Below, piece by piece: positions 43,153 through 52,004 of a stretch of DNA of 64,000 nt (position 1 is its first letter; each line of letters begins with the position of its first letter). The DNA is taken from the NCBI GenBank assembly GCA_049969475.1, contig JBMFOU010000014.1, positions 1 to 64,000 of the forward strand. The letters run 5' to 3'. Under the pieces are notes generated by a model, which searched no databases, was not told the DNA's origin, and worked only from the letters and a program-made list of their open reading frames with translations. The translations under genes and the position numbers were made by a program. This DNA is from UBA2030 sp049969475 (GTDB lineage: Bacteria; Bacteroidota; Bacteroidia; Bacteroidales; TTA-H9).

Positions 43153-44253
43153 ATGAAAATACATGCCAATAGCTTTATACTCTCTGTACTGTTGATTGCG
43201 ACTTTATCAATACAAGCCCAACAAAACCCTGAACGTTTGCTACTGGCTCATTATAGGCCCCAGAGCATCTACCGCGTACCTTCCACACAGGTAAAAAAGC
43301 CCTGCTGCTCGGTCATCGATATGCACTCGCATGCCTATGCCACCACGCCTGAAGAGGTTAAAAACTGGGTGCAGACTATGGATAGTCTGGGTATAGAAAA
43401 AGTAGTGATACTCAGCATGGCCACCGGAGCCCGTTTCGATTCCATTATGGATTTATATGGTGCATACCCTGATCGTTTTGTGGTTTATTGTGGACTGGAT
43501 TATTCAACGTATGGAACTCCTGATTTTCCTGCTGCGGCTGTCAGAGAACTCGAGCGTTGTTATCGGAAGGGAGCTCGAGGCGTGGGCGAGCTGGGCGACA
43601 AAGGTCTTGGAGAGCTTTATTCCTGGCCCAAACCTGGTTATGGTCTTCACATCGACGACCCTTTGCTTAAACCCCTTTACGAAAAATGTGCTGAGCTCAA
43701 TATGCCAGTCAACATTCATGTAGCCGAGCCCTATTGGTTTTACCTGCCCATGGACTCCACCAACGATGGGCTGATGAATGCCTGGAAGTGGAGAATTGAT
43801 AGGTCGAAACCCGATTTACGCTCTTACGACGAATTGATCAACTCACTCGAAAATGTTGTAAGAGACAATCCCCGGACGATTTTTGTGGCAGCTCACTATG
43901 CCAATCTTAATCATGACCCCGAACGCCTGGGGCAGCTTCTCGATCAATACCCTAATCTCTATGCTGACATTTCGGCCCGCTATGCCGAGCAATCGAATAT
44001 TCCCCGTTACATGCGTAATTTTTTTATTAAACATCAGGATAAGCTCCTTTATGGAACCGATATGGGCTACGATATTTCAATGTATAGGTTGACTTTCAGA
44101 ATTTTAGAATCAACCGACGAGCATTTCTATGCTACCGAACTTTTCAATTATCACTGGGCCCTCAATGGATGGGATATCCCTAAAGCGGTGCTCCAAAAGG
44201 TGTATTATAAAAATGCCCAGCACATATTGGGATTAGGAGAGAAAAACAAATGA
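43153..44253 (+). CDS. Exported amidohydrolase-family (PF04909-like) protein
   Basis: A 366-residue protein with a signal peptide (MKIHANSFILSVLLIATLSIQAQ), so unlike its cytoplasmic neighbours it acts in the periplasm or beyond. The TIM-barrel metal ligands are recognisable: DMHSH (HxH near 57-61), IHVAEPYW (near 190), AAHYANLNH (near 242) and the late YGTDMGYD (near 297). Family members hydrolyse lactones, amides or decarboxylate. It lies between the aldolase and the GH36-like gene; a role in trimming the imported glycan is plausible but not shown. The ATG at 43153 is chosen over 43141 for the better signal peptide. Confidence 0.82.
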   Translation: MKIHANSFILSVLLIATLSIQAQQNPERLLLAHYRPQSIYRVPSTQVKKPCCSVIDMHSHAYATTPEEVKNWVQTMDSLGIEKVVILSMATGARFDSIMDLYGAYPDRFVVYCGLDYSTYGTPDFPAAAVRELERCYRKGARGVGELGDKGLGELYSWPKPGYGLHIDDPLLKPLYEKCAELNMPVNIHVAEPYWFYLPMDSTNDGLMNAWKWRIDRSKPDLRSYDELINSLENVVRDNPRTIFVAAHYANLNHDPERLGQLLDQYPNLYADISARYAEQSNIPRYMRNFFIKHQDKLLYGTDMGYDISMYRLTFRILESTDEHFYATELFNYHWALNGWDIPKAVLQKVYYKNAQHILGLGEKNK

Positions 44254-44256
44254 GCT

Positions 44257-46314
44257 ATGAGAAAAAGCAGAATTTATCTTTTAGGTTTTTTAGCGCTGGT
44301 AATGGTCTCATGCGGGAAAAATAGGGAGGTCAGCCAGGGCCATTTAAAGCTGTTGTTGAATGACCAGATGCAAACCAAGATAGTGCTGGATGATGGCGCA
44401 AGGGTAGAACTCACCCAAGGTTGGCATGCTTCTGAGTATTTGAATTGTGGAGATTTCGAGGCCAAAGATTTCAAATTGGTGGAATTCACAAAAGGAGAAT
44501 CGGAAACCCTTGCGTGGAAAACGGCAGCTGTGGCCCGCGGTATTTTCGTAAAAGACAGCATTCGTCTTGAAAAGCAGATACATTATGTGTATTGCGATTC
44601 ATTATCCGATTTCTTGTTAGTGAAAGTCAGTTACATCAACCAGGGCAGTAAGCCTGTAAGAGTGAGCCAGTGGGTGAATCATGCCTATGTACTGGCTTCA
44701 GCCGGTGATAAGCCTTCTTTCTGGTCGTTTCAAGGAAGCAGCGATCCATCGCGTCACGACTGGATATTACCCATCGACAGTGCTTTTTATCGGGAGAATT
44801 ATATGGGTATGAATGCCAGCGACTATGGGGGCGGAATTCCCCTGGTGGATGTTTGGCGCAGGGATGCTGGTCTGGCCATAGGGCATGGGGCCTTGCAGCC
44901 CGAAAGGGTGAGTTTTCCGGTGAAAACCGACTCCGCGACCAGGGAGTTAAGCCTGTGTGTAACGTACAATTATCCTGAACCGCTGGAATTGAAACCTGGT
45001 GATACAATTCACGCACTTCCTACATGGATTAAGGTGCATCGGGGCGATTGTTTTGGAAGCCTTCGTCAGTATGCTCGCTATTTGCACTTGCAGGGAATAA
45101 ATTTTCCGGAGGCCGAACCCGGTGCATTTGAGCCTGTATGGTGTGCCTGGGGCTATGGTCGTGAAGCTACCCGCGAAGAGATACTCAACACCTTACCCAA
45201 GGTGAAAGAACTAGGCTTTACCTGGGTTGATATCGACGATGGATATCAACAGGCCGAAGGCGATTGGGATGTTAACCAACGGAAATATCCTCGGGGCGAT
45301 GCAGATATGCGCAGTCTTGTGGACGAAATACACAAAGCCGGTCTGAAGGCTAAAATCTGGTGGGCACCCCTGGCTGTGGATCCTGGAAGCATATTATTGC
45401 AGTCGTATCCTCAAATTGCTTTGATAAATCAAGAAGGGAAACATCAGGATATTAGCTGGTGGGACAGCTATTACATGTCGCCCTTGCATCCCCTTACCCT
45501 CCAACACACCCGCTCAGTCCTTACAAAATTCCTTTCAGTATGGGACTACGACGGGCTGAAGGTAGATGGGCAGCATATCAACTGCATACCTCCTGATTAT
45601 AATACAACGGCTGGATATTTATCACCCGATGAGGCCCCGCGGCGTCTTCCAGAGTTTTTCAGAATGGTGTGGGAAACGGCACGCAAGCTGAAGCCGAACG
45701 CTGTGGTTCAGCTCTGTCCGTGCGGTTGTGTAATGTCGGTATTTCATCTTCCCTATATGAATCAGGCTGTAGCCTCCGACCCGCTATCGAGCTGGCAGAT
45801 ACGTAGTAAAGGGTTTGTTTACAAGGCCCTGGCCCCACAGTTGGCTTACTATGGCGACCATATTGAGCTTAGCGATGGAGGATCTGATTTCGCCAGCCAG
45901 ATAGGAGTAGGTGGGGTGCCTGGAACCAAGTTTACCTGGCCTGCAGATCATCCTGGAAGTACCGAATCGTTCCTGCTAACACCCGAAAAAGAAGCATTGA
46001 TTAAAAAATGGGTGGGGATTTACCGGCAAAAAATGATTTCCACAGGAGAATATCTCGGTGGACTTTACGACATAGGCTATGAGCGGCCCGAAGCCCATGT
46101 GATAAAAAAATCTGACACGCTCTACTACGCCTTCTATGCTCCAACTTTCGACGGCGAAATAACCCTCAGGGGATTGAAGCCCAAAACTCACTTTAAAGTT
46201 TATGACTACGAAAATAACAAACTTCTCGCTACAGTGCTGGGAGAACAATCCTCGCTCAGAGTCACCTTTAATGGGCACCTGCTTTTGGAAGCGATTCCTA
46301 TAGCTCAACCTTAA
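44257..46314 (+). CDS. GH36-like alpha-galactosidase / alpha-N-acetylgalactosaminidase lipoprotein
   Basis: A 685-residue lipoprotein (lipobox VMVSC, Cys19) with an N-terminal beta-sandwich (about 25-275), a clan GH-D TIM barrel (about 285-590) and a C-terminal beta-domain. In the barrel: TWVDIDDGYQQAEGDWDV near 324, AGLKAKIWWAPL near 362, nucleophile Asp in YDGLKVDGQH near 430 and acid/base Asp in AVASDPLSSW near 506. Alpha-galactosidase is the default reading. Because the operon encodes a galactosamine-type pathway, alpha-linked N-acetylgalactosamine is an equally good candidate substrate. It starts 3 nt after the amidohydrolase gene and ends the first transcription unit of the locus. Confidence 0.85.
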   Translation: MRKSRIYLLGFLALVMVSCGKNREVSQGHLKLLLNDQMQTKIVLDDGARVELTQGWHASEYLNCGDFEAKDFKLVEFTKGESETLAWKTAAVARGIFVKDSIRLEKQIHYVYCDSLSDFLLVKVSYINQGSKPVRVSQWVNHAYVLASAGDKPSFWSFQGSSDPSRHDWILPIDSAFYRENYMGMNASDYGGGIPLVDVWRRDAGLAIGHGALQPERVSFPVKTDSATRELSLCVTYNYPEPLELKPGDTIHALPTWIKVHRGDCFGSLRQYARYLHLQGINFPEAEPGAFEPVWCAWGYGREATREEILNTLPKVKELGFTWVDIDDGYQQAEGDWDVNQRKYPRGDADMRSLVDEIHKAGLKAKIWWAPLAVDPGSILLQSYPQIALINQEGKHQDISWWDSYYMSPLHPLTLQHTRSVLTKFLSVWDYDGLKVDGQHINCIPPDYNTTAGYLSPDEAPRRLPEFFRMVWETARKLKPNAVVQLCPCGCVMSVFHLPYMNQAVASDPLSSWQIRSKGFVYKALAPQLAYYGDHIELSDGGSDFASQIGVGGVPGTKFTWPADHPGSTESFLLTPEKEALIKKWVGIYRQKMISTGEYLGGLYDIGYERPEAHVIKKSDTLYYAFYAPTFDGEITLRGLKPKTHFKVYDYENNKLLATVLGEQSSLRVTFNGHLLLEAIPIAQP

Positions 46315-46370
46315 TGTTTGTTTCATAAACTTTGGATAGCTTACGAAATCTTAATATTTTGTTAAATCTA

Positions 46371-46401
46371 TTTGCGAAAACTTATTTTTATATTAATTTT
46401 G
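46371..46401 (+). promoter_or_regulatory. Promoter of the susC-like gene
   Basis: TTTG (46371-46374), 19 nt, TAATTTTG (46394-46401): a full Bacteroidota promoter, 45 nt before the ATG at 46447. The TTG at 46372 that could be misread as a start codon is the -33 element. Confidence 0.8.
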
Positions 46402-46446
46402 TGCTCTGCAGGCCAAAAAATCATTAACCAAAAACCAGTTAAAACT

Positions 46447-49428
46447 ATGAATGAAAATGTACAGCGTAAGAAATGGAAAGCCCGCAAGTATCTACTGCCT
46501 GCATTTTGGATTTTTCTTACGAGCTGGAGTGTGAATGCACAGATTACTGTCTTGGGTAAAGTAACGGGCGCAGATACGCGTTCGGGCATTCCGGGGGTAA
46601 ATGTAGTAGTGAAAGGCAAGGCACGCGGCGTTGTTACCGACGTTAAGGGTGATTATAAGATTGAGCTTGCTTCCGGCGATGAAGTGCTGGTCTTCTCATT
46701 TGTGGGATACCGTAAGCAAGAAATTGCTGTTGGAGGCCGTCAGGTTATCAATGTTGAACTCGAACCCGAAATCACGGCTCTTCGGGAAATTGTGGTAATG
46801 GGTTACAGTGATAAAAAGAAAACGGAAATAGCGAGTGCGGTCTCGGTAGTTGGAGAAAATAAGTTGCGCGATGTGGTAAGTCCGACCTTAGGTACCATGC
46901 TTCAGGGTAAGGTTAGTGGTGTGCAGGTCGTCAACAGCTCCGGAGCGCCAGGCAGCAGCGCCGAAATAAGAATACGAGGTACCAGCACCCTCAACGGCAA
47001 CTCTGAACCTCTTTATGTTGTAGATGGGGTTATTTCCGGGAATGGCGACCCTGGTATTGATCCGGCCATGATCGAAAACATTACAATTTTGAAAGATGCT
47101 GGTGCTACTGGCCTTTATGGTTCAAGAGCGAATGGAGGAGTCATTATTATTACCACTAAAAAAGGAGGATTGCAGCCGGTGATTGAGTTTTCGGCCACTA
47201 CCGGCTTACGTACAGCCGATTTTGGAAAAGTGAAAATGATGAACGGTGCTGAATACTATGATGCCTTGCGTGGGCTCTTTATTGACAGTACGGGCTATAT
47301 AGATAAGGTTCGATACCTCAACAATTATCCCAAGACTCTGCGTGAGCGCAATTTCGATTGGGTTAATGAAGTATTTCGCCCGGCATTGTCCATGAACTAC
47401 AACCTTTCGGCCAGTGGTGGAACCGAAAAATATAAATATTTCCTGGGGGGTAGCTACTACGACGAGAAAGGTACCTTCATGAATACCTACTTCCGTAAAC
47501 TAAGCATACGTAGCAATAACAGCTATGCTTTGAGCGATGCAGTTAATCTTCAGGCTAATATCGACCTTGCGCGTAGCACTGGCCGTACCTACGATTACAT
47601 GGATATGTATTACACTTATCTCTCTTCACCCTGGGACAGTGGGTACACAAAAACCGGCGAACCCCGCTATGTGGACCAGAAAACCACCGGTTGGTACTCA
47701 CGCGATAAAATCAATCCCATTCATTCCATAAATAATTCTGATTATGGTTATCAGTCCACTTCTATGGGTCTAAACCTCGGACTCTATGCCCGACTGTTGA
47801 GCTGGCTTAATTTTTCGAATACCCTGTCGCTGAATTATTACAACGGCCTGTCGACCTCGCTGGTCAATCCGGCCATTGCCGGACCTTTGCACAATATAGG
47901 CAGCTTGTCGAGGCTCGAAAATTTTGGCTATGGTTTTCTCAATACCAGCCTGCTGAAGTTTGACCAAACCTGGGGAGCTCACTCCTTGAGCGGACTACTG
48001 GGTGCAGAGTTCTCTTATGGATACAACGACTACTGGGGTGCCTCGGCCGAAGGCCTGATGCAGGGGTATCGCACTTTCAACACGGCTTCCCGCAACTTTA
48101 AAGTACATGGAGCTTATGGTGAAAGTGCCCTCGAGTCATTCCTTAGCCAGGTTAACTATAATTATCTGCAAAAATATTTTGTTACGGCTTCGTATCGTAT
48201 AGATGCCAATTCCAAGTTTGCACCCGGGCATAAAACGGCTAGTTTCCCCACACTGAGCTTGGCCTGGCTTATCAATCAGGAAGATTTTCTCAGCAGCGCT
48301 AAGTCCATCGACCTTTTGAAAGCTCGTATAAGCTATGGATACACAGGAAACGAAGCTATCGACCCAGGTAAATACAATGCCCTGTATGCGCTCAACAGCA
48401 ATTATAACGGGCAGGTAGGAGCCTACCCCTCACAACTACCCAACATGTCTCTTACCTGGGAAAAGACCCGGCAGATCAACCTGGGTTTCGATCTCAACCT
48501 TTACAAGCGCATCGAAATGTCGATCGACCTTTATTCCAATACCACCAAAGATCTGCTTTATATCGCCCAACAGCCTTATTCCATTGGATATGAGTTTCGT
48601 TGGGAAAATGCTGGAAAAATCCTCAATAAAGGAGTAGAATTTTCTATTTCCTCTACCAATATCAAAACTCAGAAACTGACCTGGACCACTGATTTTAACA
48701 TAAGCTATAATAAAAATGAAGTAACCGACGTGGAAAGAGCCAAACCCCGTATTGTGAGTGGCATAGAGCAACGCTTGGAAAGCGGTAAGCCCTTGCATGC
48801 TTTTTATCTCCCGATATGGGCCGGAGTAGATCCCGCTACTGGTAATCCTTTGTGGGAAACGGCTGACGGAAAAACAACTATCCGTTACTCGAAAGCCGCC
48901 ATACAGTATGCTGGTTCGGCCATGCCCAAATACTATGGCGGTTTTACTTCCACACTGCAGTACGGAAATTTCAGCATTTCAATGAATTTTTCTTACCTGG
49001 GCGGCAATTATGTATATAATCGTGACCGCTCACAGTTCGATACTGATGGCAATGAACCGAAAATGAATTTCGTGAAATTACTCGGCGATGAGAGCAGATG
49101 GGAAAAACCAGGCGATGTAGTCACTCACCCACGTATGGGCTCCAATTCATTCTCCTATTATCCTTCAACCCGCTATCTGGAAAAAGGAGATTATCTCAAA
49201 TTCCGCAATTTCATTATCAGTTATGAGCTTCCAAAGCGCTGGTTGGGCAACCATATCAAAGGTTTAACTGTCTCTTTAAGTGGTGATAATATTTTCACCC
49301 TCACCGGCTACAAAGGAATGGACCCCGAGGCTACCCTGCGCATCACCGACTGGTCGCTGCCGGGTATGAACGACCTGAAATACCCACTCAACCATCAGTA
49401 TAATTTTAGTTTGCGTATTAAAATTTAA
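46447..49428 (+). CDS. SusC-like TonB-linked outer-membrane transporter
   Basis: A 993-residue outer-membrane importer of oligosaccharides. From the ATG at 46447: signal peptide (about 12-32, ending VNAQ), carboxypeptidase-regulatory-like domain (about 35-115; GKVTGADTRSGIPGVNVVVKGKARGVVTDVKGDYKI), the SusC linker EIVVMGYSDKKKTEIASAV, plug domain (LQGKVSGVQVVNSSGAPGSSAEIRIRGTSTLNGNSEPLYVVDGVI) and a large barrel ending in YNFSLRIKI. It is followed after 27 nt by its SusD partner. Its substrate should be the glycan attacked by the neighbouring GH36-like enzyme. It has its own promoter, separate from the catabolic run. Confidence 0.96.
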   Translation: MNENVQRKKWKARKYLLPAFWIFLTSWSVNAQITVLGKVTGADTRSGIPGVNVVVKGKARGVVTDVKGDYKIELASGDEVLVFSFVGYRKQEIAVGGRQVINVELEPEITALREIVVMGYSDKKKTEIASAVSVVGENKLRDVVSPTLGTMLQGKVSGVQVVNSSGAPGSSAEIRIRGTSTLNGNSEPLYVVDGVISGNGDPGIDPAMIENITILKDAGATGLYGSRANGGVIIITTKKGGLQPVIEFSATTGLRTADFGKVKMMNGAEYYDALRGLFIDSTGYIDKVRYLNNYPKTLRERNFDWVNEVFRPALSMNYNLSASGGTEKYKYFLGGSYYDEKGTFMNTYFRKLSIRSNNSYALSDAVNLQANIDLARSTGRTYDYMDMYYTYLSSPWDSGYTKTGEPRYVDQKTTGWYSRDKINPIHSINNSDYGYQSTSMGLNLGLYARLLSWLNFSNTLSLNYYNGLSTSLVNPAIAGPLHNIGSLSRLENFGYGFLNTSLLKFDQTWGAHSLSGLLGAEFSYGYNDYWGASAEGLMQGYRTFNTASRNFKVHGAYGESALESFLSQVNYNYLQKYFVTASYRIDANSKFAPGHKTASFPTLSLAWLINQEDFLSSAKSIDLLKARISYGYTGNEAIDPGKYNALYALNSNYNGQVGAYPSQLPNMSLTWEKTRQINLGFDLNLYKRIEMSIDLYSNTTKDLLYIAQQPYSIGYEFRWENAGKILNKGVEFSISSTNIKTQKLTWTTDFNISYNKNEVTDVERAKPRIVSGIEQRLESGKPLHAFYLPIWAGVDPATGNPLWETADGKTTIRYSKAAIQYAGSAMPKYYGGFTSTLQYGNFSISMNFSYLGGNYVYNRDRSQFDTDGNEPKMNFVKLLGDESRWEKPGDVVTHPRMGSNSFSYYPSTRYLEKGDYLKFRNFIISYELPKRWLGNHIKGLTVSLSGDNIFTLTGYKGMDPEATLRITDWSLPGMNDLKYPLNHQYNFSLRIKI

Positions 49429-49455
49429 AGTTCTGGATTTTAATTGATTAAAAAT

Positions 49456-50967
49456 ATGAAACGACTGCTGATTATTCTGACTATTGGGCTTATGCTGGTT
49501 TCGGCTTGCGAGATGAACTACGACACCACCGACCAGATTACACCCGATAAATTGATTGATATGCCCGGAGGGCTTGCCAGTATTACCAATGGTAATTATG
49601 CTATGCTAAAAGATGTGCTCACTTTTAATGGCCAGCTCAACCTCAATTACTCATATCTTCGACAGTATTTCTTCCTTACTGAATTTGCCTCTGACAATGT
49701 AGTTTGCGGGCAGGTTACTACCGACCCTTTTTTCTTGAGTTTTACCCGCCAGCACACCCCTTCTCAGGAAAATACTTCTTATTTCTGGTATGTTAGCTAT
49801 AAAATTATTTCAGCTACCAATCTGGTAATCAATCGCTGGGAGAGGGGAGAGATTAAAAATCCCACGGCTAGCGATCTTCAGATGATTGGCGAAAATTATT
49901 TCATGCGGGCTTTTGCTCATTTTGCTTTAGTAAATCTCTTTGCCAAGCCTTACGCACTCGATCCTCAGGCGCCTGGGGTCATCATTCGCAATTCTGATAA
50001 TGAAAAAAATGAAAAGGCCCGGGCTACAGTGGCTGAAGTCTACGACTTTGTGCTCAATGATTTACGCAAAGCTGGACAATTAATGAAGACTTCCACTTAC
50101 CGAGGGCCTGGCTATGCTTCTGTTTATGCTGCTGATGCCCTGATGTCGAGGGTCTTTCTTTATATGAATGAAAACGACTCTGTAATTAAATATGCCTCTA
50201 AAGTTATCAATAGTGGCAAGTTTGAAATTGAACCAGACTTTCCTCATTATTTCGCCAATGCACCTACGTCCAAAGAAACCATTCTTTGTGTAATATACAC
50301 GCCTGCAGACGATCTGAAAAAATATGGCAGCATTGCCTCCATGTATTACTCTGATGGTAATTCTGGCTGGGGAGAGGAATATGCTTCGGATGCCCTCCGT
50401 AATCTTATGGCTCAGAATCCCGAGGATACCCGTAATCAGTATATAGTTCCCCTGCTTGATAACAATGGAGAAGTAATGCGCAAGGCAGGTACGGGCATCA
50501 AAATTTATTATGTTACCCGCTTTTCTTTCCAGGATGGTTCGCCTACGCTCAGCAGCCCTGTATTGCTCCGTATTTCTGAAATGTACCTCAACCGGGCTGA
50601 AGCCTATGCCAAAAAAGGTATGACCACTGAAGCGCTGGCCGATTTAAATGCAATCCGCGAGAGAAGAGGTTTGCAAAACAAGCTCTACACCTCTGTTCCA
50701 GCAGGAAAGACCCTTCTGGAAACCGTTCTAGAGGAACGCCGCATTGAATTGGCCTTCGAAGGGCATCGCACTTTCGATCTCTTCCGCAATAAGCTCAATC
50801 TGGTGCGCAATTACTGGGGTTACCATCTCATTGGCCTCAAAGAAAGTGATGTAGATTACACCAAGCCCGCCCCTGTGGAAGTTATCCCCTTCGACGATCC
50901 CCGAAACATCTATTTCATTCCGGAAAACGAAATCCGGCTCAATCCCTTATGTACGCAAAATCCGTAA
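49456..50967 (+). CDS. SusD-like surface glycan-binding lipoprotein
   Basis: A 503-residue lipoprotein (lipobox LVSAC, Cys17) of the RagB/SusD family, which sits as a lid on SusC and captures oligosaccharides. TPR-like helices with MIGENYFMRAFAHFALVNLFAKPYA near 150, and the conserved C-terminal LRISEMYLNRAEAYAKKG and LETVLEERRIELAFEGHRTFDLFRNK, are diagnostic. The ATG at 49456 is preferred over a TTG at 49444. Paired with the susC-like gene directly upstream. Confidence 0.95.
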   Translation: MKRLLIILTIGLMLVSACEMNYDTTDQITPDKLIDMPGGLASITNGNYAMLKDVLTFNGQLNLNYSYLRQYFFLTEFASDNVVCGQVTTDPFFLSFTRQHTPSQENTSYFWYVSYKIISATNLVINRWERGEIKNPTASDLQMIGENYFMRAFAHFALVNLFAKPYALDPQAPGVIIRNSDNEKNEKARATVAEVYDFVLNDLRKAGQLMKTSTYRGPGYASVYAADALMSRVFLYMNENDSVIKYASKVINSGKFEIEPDFPHYFANAPTSKETILCVIYTPADDLKKYGSIASMYYSDGNSGWGEEYASDALRNLMAQNPEDTRNQYIVPLLDNNGEVMRKAGTGIKIYYVTRFSFQDGSPTLSSPVLLRISEMYLNRAEAYAKKGMTTEALADLNAIRERRGLQNKLYTSVPAGKTLLETVLEERRIELAFEGHRTFDLFRNKLNLVRNYWGYHLIGLKESDVDYTKPAPVEVIPFDDPRNIYFIPENEIRLNPLCTQNP

Positions 50968-51020
50968 TGCAAATGCATGTTAAACCAATAAATAACCCTA
51001 ACCCTTAAAATCCAATTACT

Positions 51021-51908
51021 ATGAGAAAAATCAGTGTTTTTTCAGTTCTGTTTGCTTTTGTTGCCATGTTATCCATGGCTACTCTGCTGAGTTCATGCGG
51101 AAAAGATGAACCCAAACCCGCACCTGAGGCTTCCTTCTCTTTTAAGGCCACGGGTGATGGTCGCACTATTGAATTTACCAATGAATCTACCAATGCTACC
51201 AGCTATTCATGGGATTTTGGTGATGGCCAGACATCTACCGAAGTCAACCCGGTTCACACTTATGCCGAATTCAAGGAGTACACAGTTACTCTAACAGCTA
51301 CAGGCGACGGGGGAACCAACACCTACACTTACAAAATTACCATTGTGAAAACCAGCCCTGTGAAGCTAGATGATGCTTCATTCGACGACTGGAATACCAT
51401 TGATGTTGCCTTCCAGTCGGTTGACAACAACGGCGGAATTTTGAACAAGGCCAAAGTGGATTACGATGCAGATAATATTTACTTCTATTTGGAAGTTCAA
51501 GGTAACCTTACCGATTCTCTATGGATAGGTTGCTGGTTCGACCTCGACAATGACAGCCTCACTGGCTTTAAGCCATGGACCCATAAAGCTATAGGTGTAG
51601 ATTTGTATGTAGAAGGTCAGCTGAGCACTGCTGGAGGTGCTGGTATGTTTGAACACAGCGACCCGACTGGCGGACAAGGATGGGGTTGGAACGACCTCGG
51701 GGCCAGCGATTTTATAACTTACGGAAATCATGTGCAGGACGGGGGTGTAATCAAGTTTGAATTTGCTTTCAAACGTCTGAAGCTCAACACCACTACCAAG
51801 ACTTTGGGTAAAAAAGTTACCCTGGCTGTAACCCCTTATGTAAATTGGGAACCCGCAGGATTCTTCCCTGCAAAGGGAGCCAATGCCTTTGTGCTCGATA
51901 TGCAATAA
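51021..51908 (+). CDS. PKD plus CBM9-like lipoprotein in the SusE position
   Basis: A 295-residue lipoprotein (lipobox LLSSC, Cys26). After a short linker comes a PKD domain (about 36-110; TSYSWDFGDGQTSTEVNPVHTYAEFKEYTVTLTATG) and then a beta-sandwich (about 115-295) with the pattern D-DW, KVDYDADNIYFYLEV, WFDLDNDSLTGF and GVDLYVEG, resembling CBM9/DOMON-like carbohydrate-binding modules. Following SusC and SusD by 53 nt, it most likely is a surface glycan-binding protein. The same sandwich occurs twice in the next gene product. A terminator follows. Confidence 0.75.
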   Translation: MRKISVFSVLFAFVAMLSMATLLSSCGKDEPKPAPEASFSFKATGDGRTIEFTNESTNATSYSWDFGDGQTSTEVNPVHTYAEFKEYTVTLTATGDGGTNTYTYKITIVKTSPVKLDDASFDDWNTIDVAFQSVDNNGGILNKAKVDYDADNIYFYLEVQGNLTDSLWIGCWFDLDNDSLTGFKPWTHKAIGVDLYVEGQLSTAGGAGMFEHSDPTGGQGWGWNDLGASDFITYGNHVQDGGVIKFEFAFKRLKLNTTTKTLGKKVTLAVTPYVNWEPAGFFPAKGANAFVLDMQ

Positions 51909-51946
51909 CATAGATTTTGGTTAGTCTTTTGATGAATTAAAACGGG

Positions 51947-51984
51947 GCAGGTCCCTGATAGAAGATAAAGGGGCCTGCTTTTCC
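51947..51984 (+). terminator. Terminator after the PKD lipoprotein gene
   Basis: GCAGGTCCCT pairs with AGGGGCCTGC (one G-U) over a 12-nt loop and is followed by TTTTCCTT. It separates the SusC/D/lipoprotein unit from the DUF4874/DUF4832 gene. Confidence 0.8.
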
Positions 51985-52004
51985 TTCATTTTATTAATAG
52001 GCTT

